A stretch of 64,000 nt of DNA, taken from Granulicella rosea. Its GTDB lineage: Bacteria; Acidobacteriota; Terriglobia; Terriglobales; Acidobacteriaceae. Shown in pieces: positions 45,735 to 55,237 of this stretch (the stretch's first letter is position 1; every line of letters begins with the position of its first letter). The stretch is from positions 496,001 to 560,000 of the forward strand of contig NZ_FZOU01000001.1 in NCBI RefSeq assembly GCF_900188085.1, written 5' to 3'. The notes under the pieces are model-generated. The model was not told where the DNA came from, made no database searches, and saw only the letters and a program-made list of their open reading frames with translations. A program made the translations under genes and the position numbers.

Positions 45735-48458
45735 ATGCCCAAAACGACCGCGAAAGCCACGCCCGCTGCTCCGCCTGTTGCGCCTCCTGTAACCCGGTAC
45801 GTCTGCGTCCACGGCCACTTCTACCAGCCGCCGCGCGAGAACCCGTGGCTCGAGACGGTCGAGGTGCAGGACTCCGCCGAGCCCTACCACGACTGGAACG
45901 ACCGCATCACGGCCGAATGTTACGCGCCCAACGGCGCCTCGCGCATCCAGAACAAGCAGAACGAGATCACGCGCATCGTGAACAACTACGCGCGGATGAG
46001 CTTCAACTTCGGCCCCACGCTGCTGAGCTGGCTCGAAGACAAGGCGCCGCGCACCTACCGGATGATTCTGGACGCGGACAAGGCCAGCGCCAAGCGTTAC
46101 AGCGGGCACGGTTCCGCCATGGCGCAGGTCTACAACCACATCATCATGCCGCTGGCGAGCGAGCGCGACGCCATCACGCAGATCCGCTGGGGCGTCGCGG
46201 ACTTCGAATCGCGCTTCAACCGCAAGCCCGAGGGCATGTGGCTGGCCGAGACCGCCGTGAACCGCGCCGTGCTCGACCTGATGGCGAAGGAAGGCATCAA
46301 GTTCACCGTGCTCGCGCCCAACCAGTGCGCGCGCGTGCGGCGGATGGAACCGACTGCCGTTGAGGCCAAGGCCGAGTGGTTCGGCACGCCGGACGCCACC
46401 GTCGACCCGACCCAGCCCTACCTCGTCAAGCTGAACGAAGGCCGCAGCATCGCCGTCTTCTTCTACGACGGGCCGAACTCCCGCGCCATCGCCTTCGAGG
46501 GCCTCCTCGATAGCGGCGAGAAGTTCGGCCAGCGTCTGATGGGCGGCTTCCGCACGCTGAGCGACGGCGACCGACGGCAGTTTCGTCCGCAGCTTTCGCA
46601 CGTCGCCACCGACGGCGAGAGCTACGGTCACCACCACAAGCACGGCGAGATGGCGCTGTCGTTCGCGATGCATTGGCTGGAGGACGAGAACCTCGCCACG
46701 CTGACCAACTACGGCGAGTTCCTGGCCAAGTTCCCTCCGCTGTGGGAGGCGGAAGTCGCTGAAAACACAAGCTGGAGCTGCGCCCACGGAGTCGAGCGCT
46801 GGCGTTCGAACTGCGGCTGCAACGGCGGCAAGCCGGGCTGGAACCAGGAATGGCGCGGGCCGCTGCGCGCGGCGCTGGACCTGCTGCGCGACAAGACCGC
46901 CCCGCTGGCCGAGGCGCTCGCCAAGGATCTGCTGACCGACCTGTGGGAGGCGCGCGACGGCTACATCCGCGTCGTGCTGGACCGCTCGCCGGTGAGCATC
47001 GACACCTTCCTCGAACGCTTCTCGCTGAAGACGCTGACGCCCGAGGAGCGCATCGTGGTGCTGGAGCTGATGGAGCTCGAACGCCACACGCAGCTCATGT
47101 ACACCTCCTGCGGCTGGTTCTTCGACGAGATCTCCGGCATCGAAACCGTCCAGATCATCGCCTACGCGGGCCGCGTGCTGCAGCTTGCCGCGAAGCTCTT
47201 CGGCAAGCCCGGCGCCGATCTCGAACCGGCGTTCCTGGCGATTCTGGCCACGGCAAAGTCCAACGTGCCCGATCTGGGCGACGGCGCGGAGGTCTACCGG
47301 CGCTACGTGACGGGGATGAAGATCGGGCTCGAACAGGTCGGCGCGCACTACGCCATCAGCTCGATCTTCCGCAGCTATCCAGAGGACGGCGAACTCTTCT
47401 GCTTCGACCTGCACCGCGACTCGCACGAGACCTTCAACTCGGGCCGAGGCAAGGTCGCGCTGGGCCGCGCGCAGGTGCGCTCGCGCATCACGGAGGAGTC
47501 CGAGCAGATCTGCTTCGCCGTGCTGCATCTGGGCGATCAGAACCTTTCGGCCGCGGTCCGCAAGTACGAAACGGAGACGGACGAGGGTCCGTTCACGGAG
47601 TTTTCAACCGAGGTACGCACCGCCATCCGCAAGGCGAACCTGCCGGAGGTGATCCGGCTGATCGACCGCTTCTTCACCCCGCCCGTGCCCGTGCCCGAGC
47701 CCGTGCCGCACATGTCGCTCGACCCCATCAACCCGGAGCCGGGCCAGCCGGAGTCGGTCATGGGCGCGGTCGAACCGGGCATCGCCCACACCATCGCGCA
47801 GCCGCCCGCGCCACCCGCGCCGGAGAAGCCCGTCTATCCCGCCTCGCCGATCGCCTACTCGCTGACCTCGCTCTTTGCCGACGAGCAGCACCGCATCCTG
47901 AACACCATCCTCGACCAGACGATCGGCGAGATGGAAGACTCGCTGCGCAAGATCTACGAGGATCACGCGTCGCTGCTGCACTTCCTCACCGAGAGCGGGA
48001 TGAACCCGCCGCCGGCGCTGGCGTTGGCCGCCAGCTTCGCCATCAACGCCAGCCTGCGCCACGCGATCGACGCCGAGAACTTCGACGCGATCGAGGTGAC
48101 GGACCTGCTGGCGCGCGCGAACAACGACCATGTCACGCTGGACACGCACCTGCTGGGCTTCACCGCCGGCCTGCGGATGAAGCGGGCGATGATCCGCCTC
48201 GAAGGCGAATCGGAAGAGCTGGGCACGTCCGGCGCACTGCAGGCGCTGCACTCGGCGCTCTCGATCGCGGACACGATCCGGACGATGCCCTTCGAGGTGA
48301 ACATCTGGCAGGCGCAGAACATCTGGAACGACCTGCTGCGCCGCGCCGACCGGCTCTACTGGTCGCCGGAGTGGAAGGATGGCTTCAAGAAGCTGGGCGA
48401 GGCCATGAATATCTGCGTGGATCAGTTGGTAATCGAGGAAGGCGTGTCGGCGTTCTAG
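45735..48458 (+). CDS. Glycoside hydrolase family 57 protein with DUF3536 domain
   Basis: 907 residues. GH57 motifs: CVHGHFYQPPRENPWL at the N-terminus, the Glu region EGMWLAETAVN, and an Asp region HVATDGESYGHHHKHGEM. The C-terminal DUF3536 (from ~560) contains YAISSIFRSYPEDGELFCF and SLFADEQHRILNTILDQT. No signal peptide, so it is cytoplasmic. GH57 enzymes act on alpha-glucans or alpha-mannosides; the DUF3536-containing group has no defined substrate. It may act in glycogen or trehalose turnover (inference). Single gene. Confidence 0.88.
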   Translation: MPKTTAKATPAAPPVAPPVTRYVCVHGHFYQPPRENPWLETVEVQDSAEPYHDWNDRITAECYAPNGASRIQNKQNEITRIVNNYARMSFNFGPTLLSWLEDKAPRTYRMILDADKASAKRYSGHGSAMAQVYNHIIMPLASERDAITQIRWGVADFESRFNRKPEGMWLAETAVNRAVLDLMAKEGIKFTVLAPNQCARVRRMEPTAVEAKAEWFGTPDATVDPTQPYLVKLNEGRSIAVFFYDGPNSRAIAFEGLLDSGEKFGQRLMGGFRTLSDGDRRQFRPQLSHVATDGESYGHHHKHGEMALSFAMHWLEDENLATLTNYGEFLAKFPPLWEAEVAENTSWSCAHGVERWRSNCGCNGGKPGWNQEWRGPLRAALDLLRDKTAPLAEALAKDLLTDLWEARDGYIRVVLDRSPVSIDTFLERFSLKTLTPEERIVVLELMELERHTQLMYTSCGWFFDEISGIETVQIIAYAGRVLQLAAKLFGKPGADLEPAFLAILATAKSNVPDLGDGAEVYRRYVTGMKIGLEQVGAHYAISSIFRSYPEDGELFCFDLHRDSHETFNSGRGKVALGRAQVRSRITEESEQICFAVLHLGDQNLSAAVRKYETETDEGPFTEFSTEVRTAIRKANLPEVIRLIDRFFTPPVPVPEPVPHMSLDPINPEPGQPESVMGAVEPGIAHTIAQPPAPPAPEKPVYPASPIAYSLTSLFADEQHRILNTILDQTIGEMEDSLRKIYEDHASLLHFLTESGMNPPPALALAASFAINASLRHAIDAENFDAIEVTDLLARANNDHVTLDTHLLGFTAGLRMKRAMIRLEGESEELGTSGALQALHSALSIADTIRTMPFEVNIWQAQNIWNDLLRRADRLYWSPEWKDGFKKLGEAMNICVDQLVIEEGVSAF

Positions 48459-48543
48459 GCCCGCATTTCTGACCCGGAGCTCGACCGCATTCTTCGTCTT
48501 TTTCATTGACGACCGCCGTGGGCCGGGTTAGGTTTACGTCATC

Positions 48544-49683
48544 ATGGCCCCGTCTCAACACCGGTCGTACTGTGTCGCACTCTCCCTCGCTCTCCTTTTC
48601 GGCGCCGGCTGTTCTACCGGCAGCCCCAGCGGCGGAGGTGCGACTGCCACCCCGCCGGTGATTGCGTCCGCCAAAGCGCAGTTCGCCTACGTTGGCGGCT
48701 TCAGCGGCGGCATCAGCAGCTACACCATCTCAACCAACGGCGTATGGGCGCCCACGTCGCCGGCGAGCGTACCCACCAACGACAACTACGGCGCCATGGT
48801 TGTCGACCCACTTGGTAAATACCTCTTTTTCGCCGGCTTCCTCGGCGGCAGCGTGACCACCTACAGCATCACCCCCGGAACCGGCATTCCGGTCAACGTG
48901 GGGACGGCGCCGTCTTCAAACGTCAACAATCGGCCCGAGAACATGGCCATCGACCCCACCGGGCGCTTTCTATACACTGCGAACACCGGCCTGAATACGG
49001 TGTCGACCTACACGGTCAACCGCGGCACGGGCGCGTTGACCGCCCTGCCGGATACGACGCTTCCCAGCTCTCCGGGATTCTACGGAGACTTTACAAGCCC
49101 CTGCGGCATCGTGACCGACTCCACCGGCAAATATCTCTATGTCGGCGAGTACGGCTACGTGGTGGCCTACTCCATTGACCAGACGACCGGCGCTCTGACG
49201 CCGCTCGCCTCGCCCACGGTCGTTGGCAGCTCCTTCTTCACGCTCCGTCTCGATCCCACGGGCAAATACATCTACGCAACCTCGGGGCGCAGCAACTCCG
49301 TCTCCGTCTATTCCATCAACGCTTCGACCGGCGCCCTCACCCTCTACGCCACGGTAACGACCGGCAATGGCGCGACGGACATCGGCCTCACCATCGACGG
49401 CGCCCACGCCTATGTCATCGACCGCGACGATCAGACGATCTCGCTCTTCAACAGGAACCAGACCTCCGGCGCACTTACGCCGTTCACTCCGGCGACCATC
49501 TATGACCTCGGGCAGCCCTACATCATCCAGATGGACCCTGGCGGCCAGTTGGCCTACGTTGTGCGAGAAGACGGTGGCATCGACACCTACCGGATCGACG
49601 CCGATGGAACCCTCTCCGAATACGGCGGCATCGGCACCGGCAACACTCCTGTTGGCCTTGCGATCTATCCAGCGCACCCATAA
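48544..49683 (+). CDS. Exported lactonase-fold (YVTN) seven-bladed propeller lipoprotein
   Basis: 379 residues. The signal peptide ends in the lipobox FGAGCS; the mature part has repeats such as NMAIDPTGRFLYTANTG, VSTYTVNRGTGALT and HAYVIDRDDQTISLFN. These are typical of YVTN/6-phosphogluconolactonase-like beta propellers. It lacks clear lactonase catalytic residues and is more likely a binding or structural lipoprotein. Function unknown. Confidence 0.82.
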   Translation: MAPSQHRSYCVALSLALLFGAGCSTGSPSGGGATATPPVIASAKAQFAYVGGFSGGISSYTISTNGVWAPTSPASVPTNDNYGAMVVDPLGKYLFFAGFLGGSVTTYSITPGTGIPVNVGTAPSSNVNNRPENMAIDPTGRFLYTANTGLNTVSTYTVNRGTGALTALPDTTLPSSPGFYGDFTSPCGIVTDSTGKYLYVGEYGYVVAYSIDQTTGALTPLASPTVVGSSFFTLRLDPTGKYIYATSGRSNSVSVYSINASTGALTLYATVTTGNGATDIGLTIDGAHAYVIDRDDQTISLFNRNQTSGALTPFTPATIYDLGQPYIIQMDPGGQLAYVVREDGGIDTYRIDADGTLSEYGGIGTGNTPVGLAIYPAHP

Positions 49684-49721
49684 TCGCTCTCTGGGACCGC
49701 TCCGCCTGAGCGGAAATCGGC

Positions 49722-50234
49722 CTATCCCGGAATGGTCCTGGCCTGCCGCAGCATCTCGGCAATCGCAGAATCCGTAGCAGGCCCCTCCATGCGCCAGCGA
49801 ATCGCGCCGCCGGGGTCGATCAGGAGAATGTAGATGGCGTCCGGGCTGTCGTATCCGACGGCCTTCTTCCACTCCTCGACATGGTCGAGGATGGGCACGA
49901 AGCGCGGCTGCACGGCTGGCGGCGCCTCGCCGCGCATGGCGTGCAGAATCATGCCGCGCAGCAGCTTCGGGGCGTCGGCAAGCAGGGGCAGGGTGTAGAC
50001 CGGCAGGGACGCGTCGGCGACACGCGCGCGTTTTCCCCACAGGGTGGCGTCGTCTGTGGATTTTCTGGAAAACCCTACGATCAGCAGCGCCGGTCCGGGG
50101 TCGGCGGGCAGGGTTACGCTGGTTCCGGCGAGGCTTGTGCCTTTGAACGGCGGAATCTTCGTCTGCGCGCGGCACGGCGCCGGCAGTGCGAGGCTGCCCA
50201 GCAGGAGCGCGAAGTTCAGTGTGCGGCTCGACAT
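49722..50234 (-). CDS. Exported thioredoxin-fold protein without catalytic cysteines (Atp10-like)
   Basis: 170 residues. A signal peptide (…PCRAQ) precedes KIPPFKGTSLAGTSVTLP and ALLIVGFSRKSTDDATLWGK, resembling peroxiredoxin/Atp10-like folds, but the CxxC or peroxidatic Cys position is SRKS. The C-terminus IYILLIDPGGAIRWR matches the fold's last strands. A redox role is therefore unlikely; a chaperone-like role is possible but unproven. Single gene. Confidence 0.65.
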   Translation of the reverse strand: MSSRTLNFALLLGSLALPAPCRAQTKIPPFKGTSLAGTSVTLPADPGPALLIVGFSRKSTDDATLWGKRARVADASLPVYTLPLLADAPKLLRGMILHAMRGEAPPAVQPRFVPILDHVEEWKKAVGYDSPDAIYILLIDPGGAIRWRMEGPATDSAIAEMLRQARTIPG

Positions 50235-50370
50235 GGCGCTGGAGAGTTAGACGGCAACCGGTCGCCCAGGCATGCCTGAGTCTTGCATGAATTTGCGGTG
50301 CGTTCGGAGGATCAAGCCTGGACCCCCAACCTTCGGGCTTATCGAAGGCTGGGAGGCACGAACACGTTCG

Positions 50371-50802
50371 CTAGTTGACCGTCCGGCGGCGGTGCAGGCC
50401 GGAGTGCAGCGTCGTATCGCGCTCCAGACCGCGGGCAAGCGCCCTGGTCGTGTAGGCGCCGACGACGTGGCCGTTTTCGCGGTACATCCAGTCCGTGACG
50501 CGGGGCTTCTCGAAGTGGACGAGCTGCAGGAAGCTCAGGCCCTTCAGCCGTGGCTGGTTCGCGATGCGGCCGCAGGGCACGTCGCCCGAGAGGTCCAGGT
50601 CGGTGACCCAGATGTGCTCGACCTCGCCGGTCTGCTCGTCGCGAAAGGCGACCTTGAGGTGGAAGTCGTGCTGGCCGGGCTTCGGCGCGGCGAAGGCGTC
50701 GAGGAAGCGCTTGATGCTGCGCTTGGCCTCGCGAATGGCGACGAGCATCTCTTCATGCTGCGTGGAAACTGGGGCAATCTCTTGCGTCTGGTGCAGGGAC
50801 AA
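50371..50802 (-). CDS. DUF2314 domain protein
   Basis: 143 residues from a TTG at 50802 preceded by GGGAGGA seven bases upstream; the longer frame to 50865 has no such site. The DUF2314 core is FHLKVAFRDEQTGEVEHIWV, with VPCGRIANQPRLKGLSFLQ and VTDWMYRENGHVVGAYTTRA. Such proteins are short and functionally undescribed. No signal peptide. Confidence 0.8.
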   Translation of the reverse strand: MSLHQTQEIAPVSTQHEEMLVAIREAKRSIKRFLDAFAAPKPGQHDFHLKVAFRDEQTGEVEHIWVTDLDLSGDVPCGRIANQPRLKGLSFLQLVHFEKPRVTDWMYRENGHVVGAYTTRALARGLERDTTLHSGLHRRRTVN

Positions 50803-50956
50803 TGCGTTCCTCCCGGGTGCTGTTGCAACACTCTTAATGGTATTACCTCTCGCGGGATCGGCCAAATACCACCTTGGTTGTGGATTTCGGGGAGATCCGG
50901 TGGATTGAGCGCCGCGTGCTTGCTCTTGAATAGGCCTCGGGCTTGGCGATAAGTCC

Positions 50957-51081
50957 TGTCATCCTGAGTCAAGTCCTGTCATCCTGAGCGGAGCGAAGGA
51001 TCTGCTTCGTGTTTGTGGCCGCACGAACGCCAATCCCGCGCCGAGCCGACAAGCAGGTCCTTCGCTACGCTCAGGATGACA
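50957..51081. repeat. TGTCATCCTGAGCG-family repeat, copy H (duplicated left arm)
   Basis: Left arms at 50957 (truncated, TGTCATCCTGAGTCAAG) and 50977; right arm CGCTACGCTCAGGATGACA. It lies 15 bases before the Rieske oxygenase stop. Confidence 0.88.
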
Positions 51082-51096
51082 AGCGATTTTGGGCGG

Positions 51097-52176
51097 TCAA
51101 CTCCGCCAGCGCAACGTGACTGGCCCAGGCAAAGGATGCGCGCCAGACCCCGTCAGCCGCGCCTGCTTCAGCGCGAAGTACCACTTGGCCGGCTTGTCCG
51201 CGTCGTCGATCAGCATCAGGCCGGGGTGGAAGCGCAGGCCCTGGGCCTGTTCGATCATCGTCTGCTGATCCTGCCCGACGAAGCGCGCGCCGAAAAATGT
51301 CGCGATGCTGGTGACGAACGGGACATGGTAGAAGACGTTCCACGCGGCGTAGACGTCGATCCGGCAGGTCGTCGCGGTGACCGGGGTGACGGTGGTGAGG
51401 CTCGAGAACCACTTCTCGCCGCAGCGTATGGTCTCGTACCGGCGGTTCGGCAGGACGAAGTCGATCTGCGTCGTAATCGGTTCGCCGTAGACGCCGAGCA
51501 GCTTGTACGGCGCGGAGTTCCCGCTGGGCGCATGCGCGGACATGCGAAAGCCTTGCGGGATCGGCTCGAAGTGCTTTTCTTTCTGATGGATAGACGCCCG
51601 GCTGCGCCACCACCAGGCCTGGTGGACGAACGGGCCGTGCGCCGGGTCCATCAGGCCGATGATGCCGTGGTCGACGTTGCAGGGCAGGTCGGCGACCAGG
51701 TGCGCGCTGCGGTACTTGGCGGAAAACTTCGGCAGCTCGGGCACAGGAGGCAGGCTGGCCGGGGTGCGGCTCGCGCCGGCTTCGGGGATGTAGACCCAGG
51801 CGTAGCCGTCGCGCTCCTCGCAGGGGTAGCTGGTCGCGTAGATTTTGGTCGGCTGCAGGATGTCGAAGGTGGTGAGCGACGGAATCTCCGTACACTGGCC
51901 GGAGCAGGGCTCGAACTTCCAGCCGTGGTACTTGCACTGGACGTGCTCGCCGTCGAACCAGCCGGCCGAGAGCGGAATGCCGCGGTGCGGGCAGAGATCG
52001 CGCATGGCGAAGAGCTCGCCGCCGGTCTTGCGACCCAGCAGAACGGGGATACCCAGCAGTAGGGTCTTCGCGGTCTTGCCCGCGCGCAGAGTGTCGGTGC
52101 GCAGCGCGGGGTACCAGTCGCCGAAGATGAGCTCCGCCGGCGGCGCCGTGCCGATAGCCTGATTGTCTACTGCCAA
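51097..52176 (-). CDS. Rieske-type aromatic ring-hydroxylating oxygenase
   Basis: 359 residues. The Rieske [2Fe-2S] site is CPHRGIPLSAGWFDG…CKYHGW near residues 60-85. The mononuclear iron site includes DHGIIGLMDPAHGPFVHQAW (D..H....H). No reductase domain, so it needs a separate electron donor. Resembles pheophorbide/cholesterol-desaturase-like Rieske oxygenases; substrate unknown. A TTG at 52176 preceded by GGAGG is chosen; the frame runs on upstream to 54591 only as an antisense artefact. Divergent from the GT39 gene. Confidence 0.88.
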   Translation of the reverse strand: MAVDNQAIGTAPPAELIFGDWYPALRTDTLRAGKTAKTLLLGIPVLLGRKTGGELFAMRDLCPHRGIPLSAGWFDGEHVQCKYHGWKFEPCSGQCTEIPSLTTFDILQPTKIYATSYPCEERDGYAWVYIPEAGASRTPASLPPVPELPKFSAKYRSAHLVADLPCNVDHGIIGLMDPAHGPFVHQAWWWRSRASIHQKEKHFEPIPQGFRMSAHAPSGNSAPYKLLGVYGEPITTQIDFVLPNRRYETIRCGEKWFSSLTTVTPVTATTCRIDVYAAWNVFYHVPFVTSIATFFGARFVGQDQQTMIEQAQGLRFHPGLMLIDDADKPAKWYFALKQARLTGSGAHPLPGPVTLRWRS

Positions 52177-52239
52177 TGCGCCTCCGCCGACTTCTCTCCG
52201 ATGATAACCGGGCGGGCACGATACCCTGTAGCCAGCCCA

Positions 52240-54171
52240 ATGACTTCGACCTCCGCCAGCCCCGGCCGCAACCGTCTGATTTTGCTCGCGCTCTGGTTTG
52301 TCTTCTACATGACCTTCACGCTCTGGCTGCCGCCGCTGCTGGACGACGCCGACTCCGTCCACTCCGAAGTCGCGCGCGAGATGATTCTGCGCCACGACTG
52401 GGTCACGTTGTATGCGAACGGCATCCGCTACCTCGAAAAGGCGCCGCTGCTCTACTGGTCGATCGCGGCCAGCTTCAAGCTCTTCGGCGTCAGCACGGCG
52501 AGCGCGCGGCTGCCGCTGTCTTTCGCGGCGCTGGCGCTGGCGCTGGCGGTCGAAGGCTTTGCGCGAAGGGCGTTTGCCAGTGCGCGGGCCGGGCTCTACG
52601 CGGGCGTGATCCTGCTGACGAGCTTCGGCATCTTCATCTTCACGCGCATCACGATTCCCGATGTCGCGGTCTGCCTGTGGCTGACGCTGGCGATGTACGC
52701 CTTCTGGCTTACGGAACAGCAGACGGAGGCCCGACGCTGGCTGTGCTGGGCGTTCGCCGCCTGCTGCGCGCTGAACGTGCTGACCAAGGGACTGATCGGC
52801 ATCGTCTTCCCGGTCGGCATCGTGCTCGTCTACCTGCTGCTGACGCGCGGCTTCCTCGGCCTCTTCAAGCGGATCGGCGAGCTGCATCCGGGCACGAGCC
52901 TGCTGGTCTTCTTTGCGATCTCCACGCCGTGGCATGTGCTCGCCGGCCTCGCGAATCCGACCCAGGGGCATCCCGCGCCAATCACCCGCGTCCACGGCCA
53001 CTGGATCGTGCCGCTGCCGACCGACGGGAACGTCCACGGCTGGACCTGGTTCTACTTCGTCAACGAACACCTGCTGCGCTACCTGAACCTGCGCGTGCCG
53101 CGCGACTATGACACCGTGCCCATCGCGCTCTTCTACGGCCTGTGCTTCGTGTGGCTGATGCCGTGGAGCGCCTACCTGCTGCCCGCGCTGGGCCGCGCCC
53201 TGCGGCATATCAAGAACCGCACCAACCTCCTGCTGCTCCTGTGGGCGGCGATCCCGCTGCTCTTCTTCTCGCTCTCCACCCGGCAGGAGTACTACGTGCT
53301 GCCCGCGCTGCCCGCGCTGATGCTTCTGGTCGCCGCGTGGCTGGCGCACGAGCCCGCCGAAGGCCGCATCGGCACGTGGCTGGCGGGCTTCATGCTGCTC
53401 ATCGGGACGGCGATCTCGGCGGTGGTCGTTTACTTCCTCCTCCACTCCGCGACGCCGGAACCGGGAACCGATCTGGCCGAGCTGCTGAACCAGAATCCCG
53501 GCGACTATGCGCTCTCCTTCGGACACTTTCTCGACCTGAACGCCCGCTCGCTGGGGATGTTCCGGCTGCCGCTGGTCCTGACCGTCGTGGCCTGCTTCGG
53601 CGGGACGTACGCCAACTGGAGGATGCGCCGCCAGGGCCGCAACCACGCGGCGAACATGGCGCTGGCGGCGGGGACATGCGCCTTTCTGCTGGCCGCGCAC
53701 CTTGGGCTGCAGACCTTTGCGCCGGTGCTGAGCTCCGCCCAGATGGCCCGCGCGATCGCGCCCGAGCTGCGGCCCGGCGACCTGATCGTCATCCACGGCG
53801 AATACGAGGCGGGCAGCACGCTGGGCTTCTACCTGCGGCGCAACGACATCCACATCTGGCAGGGGCGCAGCGCGAACCTCTGGTACGGCAGCTTCTTCCC
53901 CGATGCGCCGAAGATCTTCGAGACGACCGAGACGATCCGCGAGCGATGGGCCGGGACGCAGCGCGTCTTCGTCTGGCAGGATCCAGGCGACAAGGACCGG
54001 CCGCTGCCGCAGCTTCCCGGCGCCATCTACCGGGTCGCGGCCGCCGGCGGCAAGGAGATTCTCTCGAACCAGCCGAATCGATTGAAGGACGGGCCGGAGA
54101 AGACCAACTCCGATATCGACCCGGACGACTGGGACGAGACGGATATCGTCGCGATGGCCGGCGTGCGGTAG
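52240..54171 (+). CDS. GT39/ArnT-like membrane glycosyltransferase
   Basis: 643 residues, about 12 helices. The first periplasmic loop carries the Asp-Asp motif LDDADSVHSEVAREM and IRYLEKAPLLYWSIA, as in ArnT/PMT (GT39/GT83) transferases that use polyprenyl-phosphate sugars. A soluble C-terminal domain ends the protein. It would transfer a sugar to a lipid, glycan or protein on the periplasmic face; acceptor unknown. Confidence 0.85.
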   Translation: MTSTSASPGRNRLILLALWFVFYMTFTLWLPPLLDDADSVHSEVAREMILRHDWVTLYANGIRYLEKAPLLYWSIAASFKLFGVSTASARLPLSFAALALALAVEGFARRAFASARAGLYAGVILLTSFGIFIFTRITIPDVAVCLWLTLAMYAFWLTEQQTEARRWLCWAFAACCALNVLTKGLIGIVFPVGIVLVYLLLTRGFLGLFKRIGELHPGTSLLVFFAISTPWHVLAGLANPTQGHPAPITRVHGHWIVPLPTDGNVHGWTWFYFVNEHLLRYLNLRVPRDYDTVPIALFYGLCFVWLMPWSAYLLPALGRALRHIKNRTNLLLLLWAAIPLLFFSLSTRQEYYVLPALPALMLLVAAWLAHEPAEGRIGTWLAGFMLLIGTAISAVVVYFLLHSATPEPGTDLAELLNQNPGDYALSFGHFLDLNARSLGMFRLPLVLTVVACFGGTYANWRMRRQGRNHAANMALAAGTCAFLLAAHLGLQTFAPVLSSAQMARAIAPELRPGDLIVIHGEYEAGSTLGFYLRRNDIHIWQGRSANLWYGSFFPDAPKIFETTETIRERWAGTQRVFVWQDPGDKDRPLPQLPGAIYRVAAAGGKEILSNQPNRLKDGPEKTNSDIDPDDWDETDIVAMAGVR

Positions 54172-54238
54172 GCAACGTATTGCAGGCAAAGGGCCTCTGA
54201 TGCGCTGTGCGGCAAAATGCTGCAATGGAGATCGTCCG

Positions 54239-54748
54239 ATGAACAAGTCTACGCAGATGATGTGTTGTACCGTCCTGGCCGTCGCGGCCGCTGTCGCTCC
54301 CACCTTCGCCAACGCCTCGCCCGCGGGCGATAAGAAGTTTCTCGCCACCGCCGCGCAGGCGGACCAGAACGAGATCGCCCTGAGCAAGCTCGCGCAGCAG
54401 AAGGCGTCCAACCCCGACGTCAAGGCATTCGCCGGCAAGATGGTCGACGAGCACACGCAGATGACCGAGACGATGAAGCCCTTCGCGACCTCGCGCGGCC
54501 TTACCCCGCCGATGGGCCCGGACGCCGACCACCAGAAGGAACTCGACAAGCTCAACGGGCTGAACGGCGCGGACTTCGACAAGGAGTACATGAGCCAGAT
54601 GGTGACCGATCACACCAAGGCCCTGAGCGCCTTCACGTCCGAGGCGAAGAGCTCCAACGACCCGAAGCTGAAGGCCGCCGTGATCGACGGCAAGACGCAC
54701 GTCGCCGCGCACAAGAACATGGCCTACGATTTGAAGAAGAAGCTGTAG
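54239..54748 (+). CDS. DUF4142 exported ferritin-like four-helix protein
   Basis: 169 residues from ATG 54239 (GGAG ten bases upstream). A signal peptide (…AAVAPTFANA) precedes a long-helix protein with DQNEIALSKLAQQKASNPDV, VKAFAGKMVDEHTQMTE and FDKEYMSQMVTDHTKALSAF, typical of DUF4142 (ferritin-like). Often linked to envelope stress. No metal-binding site can be asserted. Confidence 0.88.
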   Translation: MNKSTQMMCCTVLAVAAAVAPTFANASPAGDKKFLATAAQADQNEIALSKLAQQKASNPDVKAFAGKMVDEHTQMTETMKPFATSRGLTPPMGPDADHQKELDKLNGLNGADFDKEYMSQMVTDHTKALSAFTSEAKSSNDPKLKAAVIDGKTHVAAHKNMAYDLKKKL

Positions 54749-54845
54749 GTTGGGCGCATTCTTCCGTTGACAAGGGATTTTCGCGGGAGTTCAATAGCGG
54801 TAGTACGTTGGCAATTCGCTGAAGAATTGCCGATAAGTATCAAAG

Positions 54846-54875
54846 CCCCTGAACGGCGTGGAGGTCGCTCAGGGG
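54846..54875 (-). terminator. Possible terminator for the 36-residue ORF
   Basis: CCCCTGA (54846-54852) and TCAGGGG (54869-54875) form a 7-bp stem, 11 bases past the ORF stop. Read on the minus strand it is followed by CTTTGATACTT. Confidence 0.5.
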
Positions 54876-54886
54876 GTTGCAAAACG

Positions 54887-54997
54887 TCAGTAGTTCAACA
54901 AGTGAACTAGCAGGAAAGTGTTGAGGACCACGAACAGAATCGCTTCTGCCGGGATCTTAACTCTCAGCTTTCCCCATTTGACTCGTACAGGTCGCAT
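54887..54997 (-). CDS. 36-residue putative small membrane protein
   Basis: An ATG at 54997 is preceded by GGAGGTAAC, a near-consensus Shine-Dalgarno, and opens 36 codons: a basic N-terminus (MRPVRVKWGKLRVK) and one hydrophobic segment (AEAILFVVLNTFLLVHLL). A leader hairpin precedes it at 55021-55047 and a terminator-like stem follows. The combination of start signal, length and membrane helix suggests a true short gene, though coding evidence is limited. Function unknown; it could be a membrane micro-protein or a type I toxin-like peptide. Confidence 0.55.
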   Translation of the reverse strand: MRPVRVKWGKLRVKIPAEAILFVVLNTFLLVHLLNY

Positions 54998-55020
54998 GGG
55001 CCGTTACCTCCTTACAGGAT

Positions 55021-55057
55021 CGCCTCGGGGCCACGAACCCCGAGGCGTTTCGCTTTT
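55021..55057. terminator. 10-bp hairpin, terminator-like on the plus strand and leader structure for the small ORF
   Basis: CGCCTCGGGG, loop CCACGAA, CCCCGAGGCG, then TTTCGCTTTT on the plus strand. On the minus strand the stem ends 14 bases before the GGAGGTAAC of the 36-residue ORF, so it could instead be a 5' regulatory structure. Nothing else was seen between 55058 and 55237. Confidence 0.6.
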
Positions 55058-55237
55058 CAGGGCGAAACTTGGCTGCCTCTGGTGTGCCCTTAAGCGGCTC
55101 CAGCCTGTAAGAAAGCCAGCCCAGTATTTCAGAAAATCCGTCCAGCATGTCGTCTTTTTCAGGCCTGTTGAAGCGCGGCGCGCCGGCATTTGCTATCGTC
55201 TTGACTGACTCCTACGCATAGCAACGAGGCCCCTTTC

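Noticed and set aside
51097-54591. A 1164-residue minus-strand open frame extending the Rieske oxygenase
   Set aside because: Beyond 52176 it is the antisense of the GT39 and DUF4142 genes and has Arg/Pro-rich composition without any recognisable domain.
54918-55208. A 96-residue plus-strand frame
   Set aside because: It reads through the 10-bp hairpin and has no start signal; the minus-strand 36-residue ORF with GGAGGTAAC is better supported.
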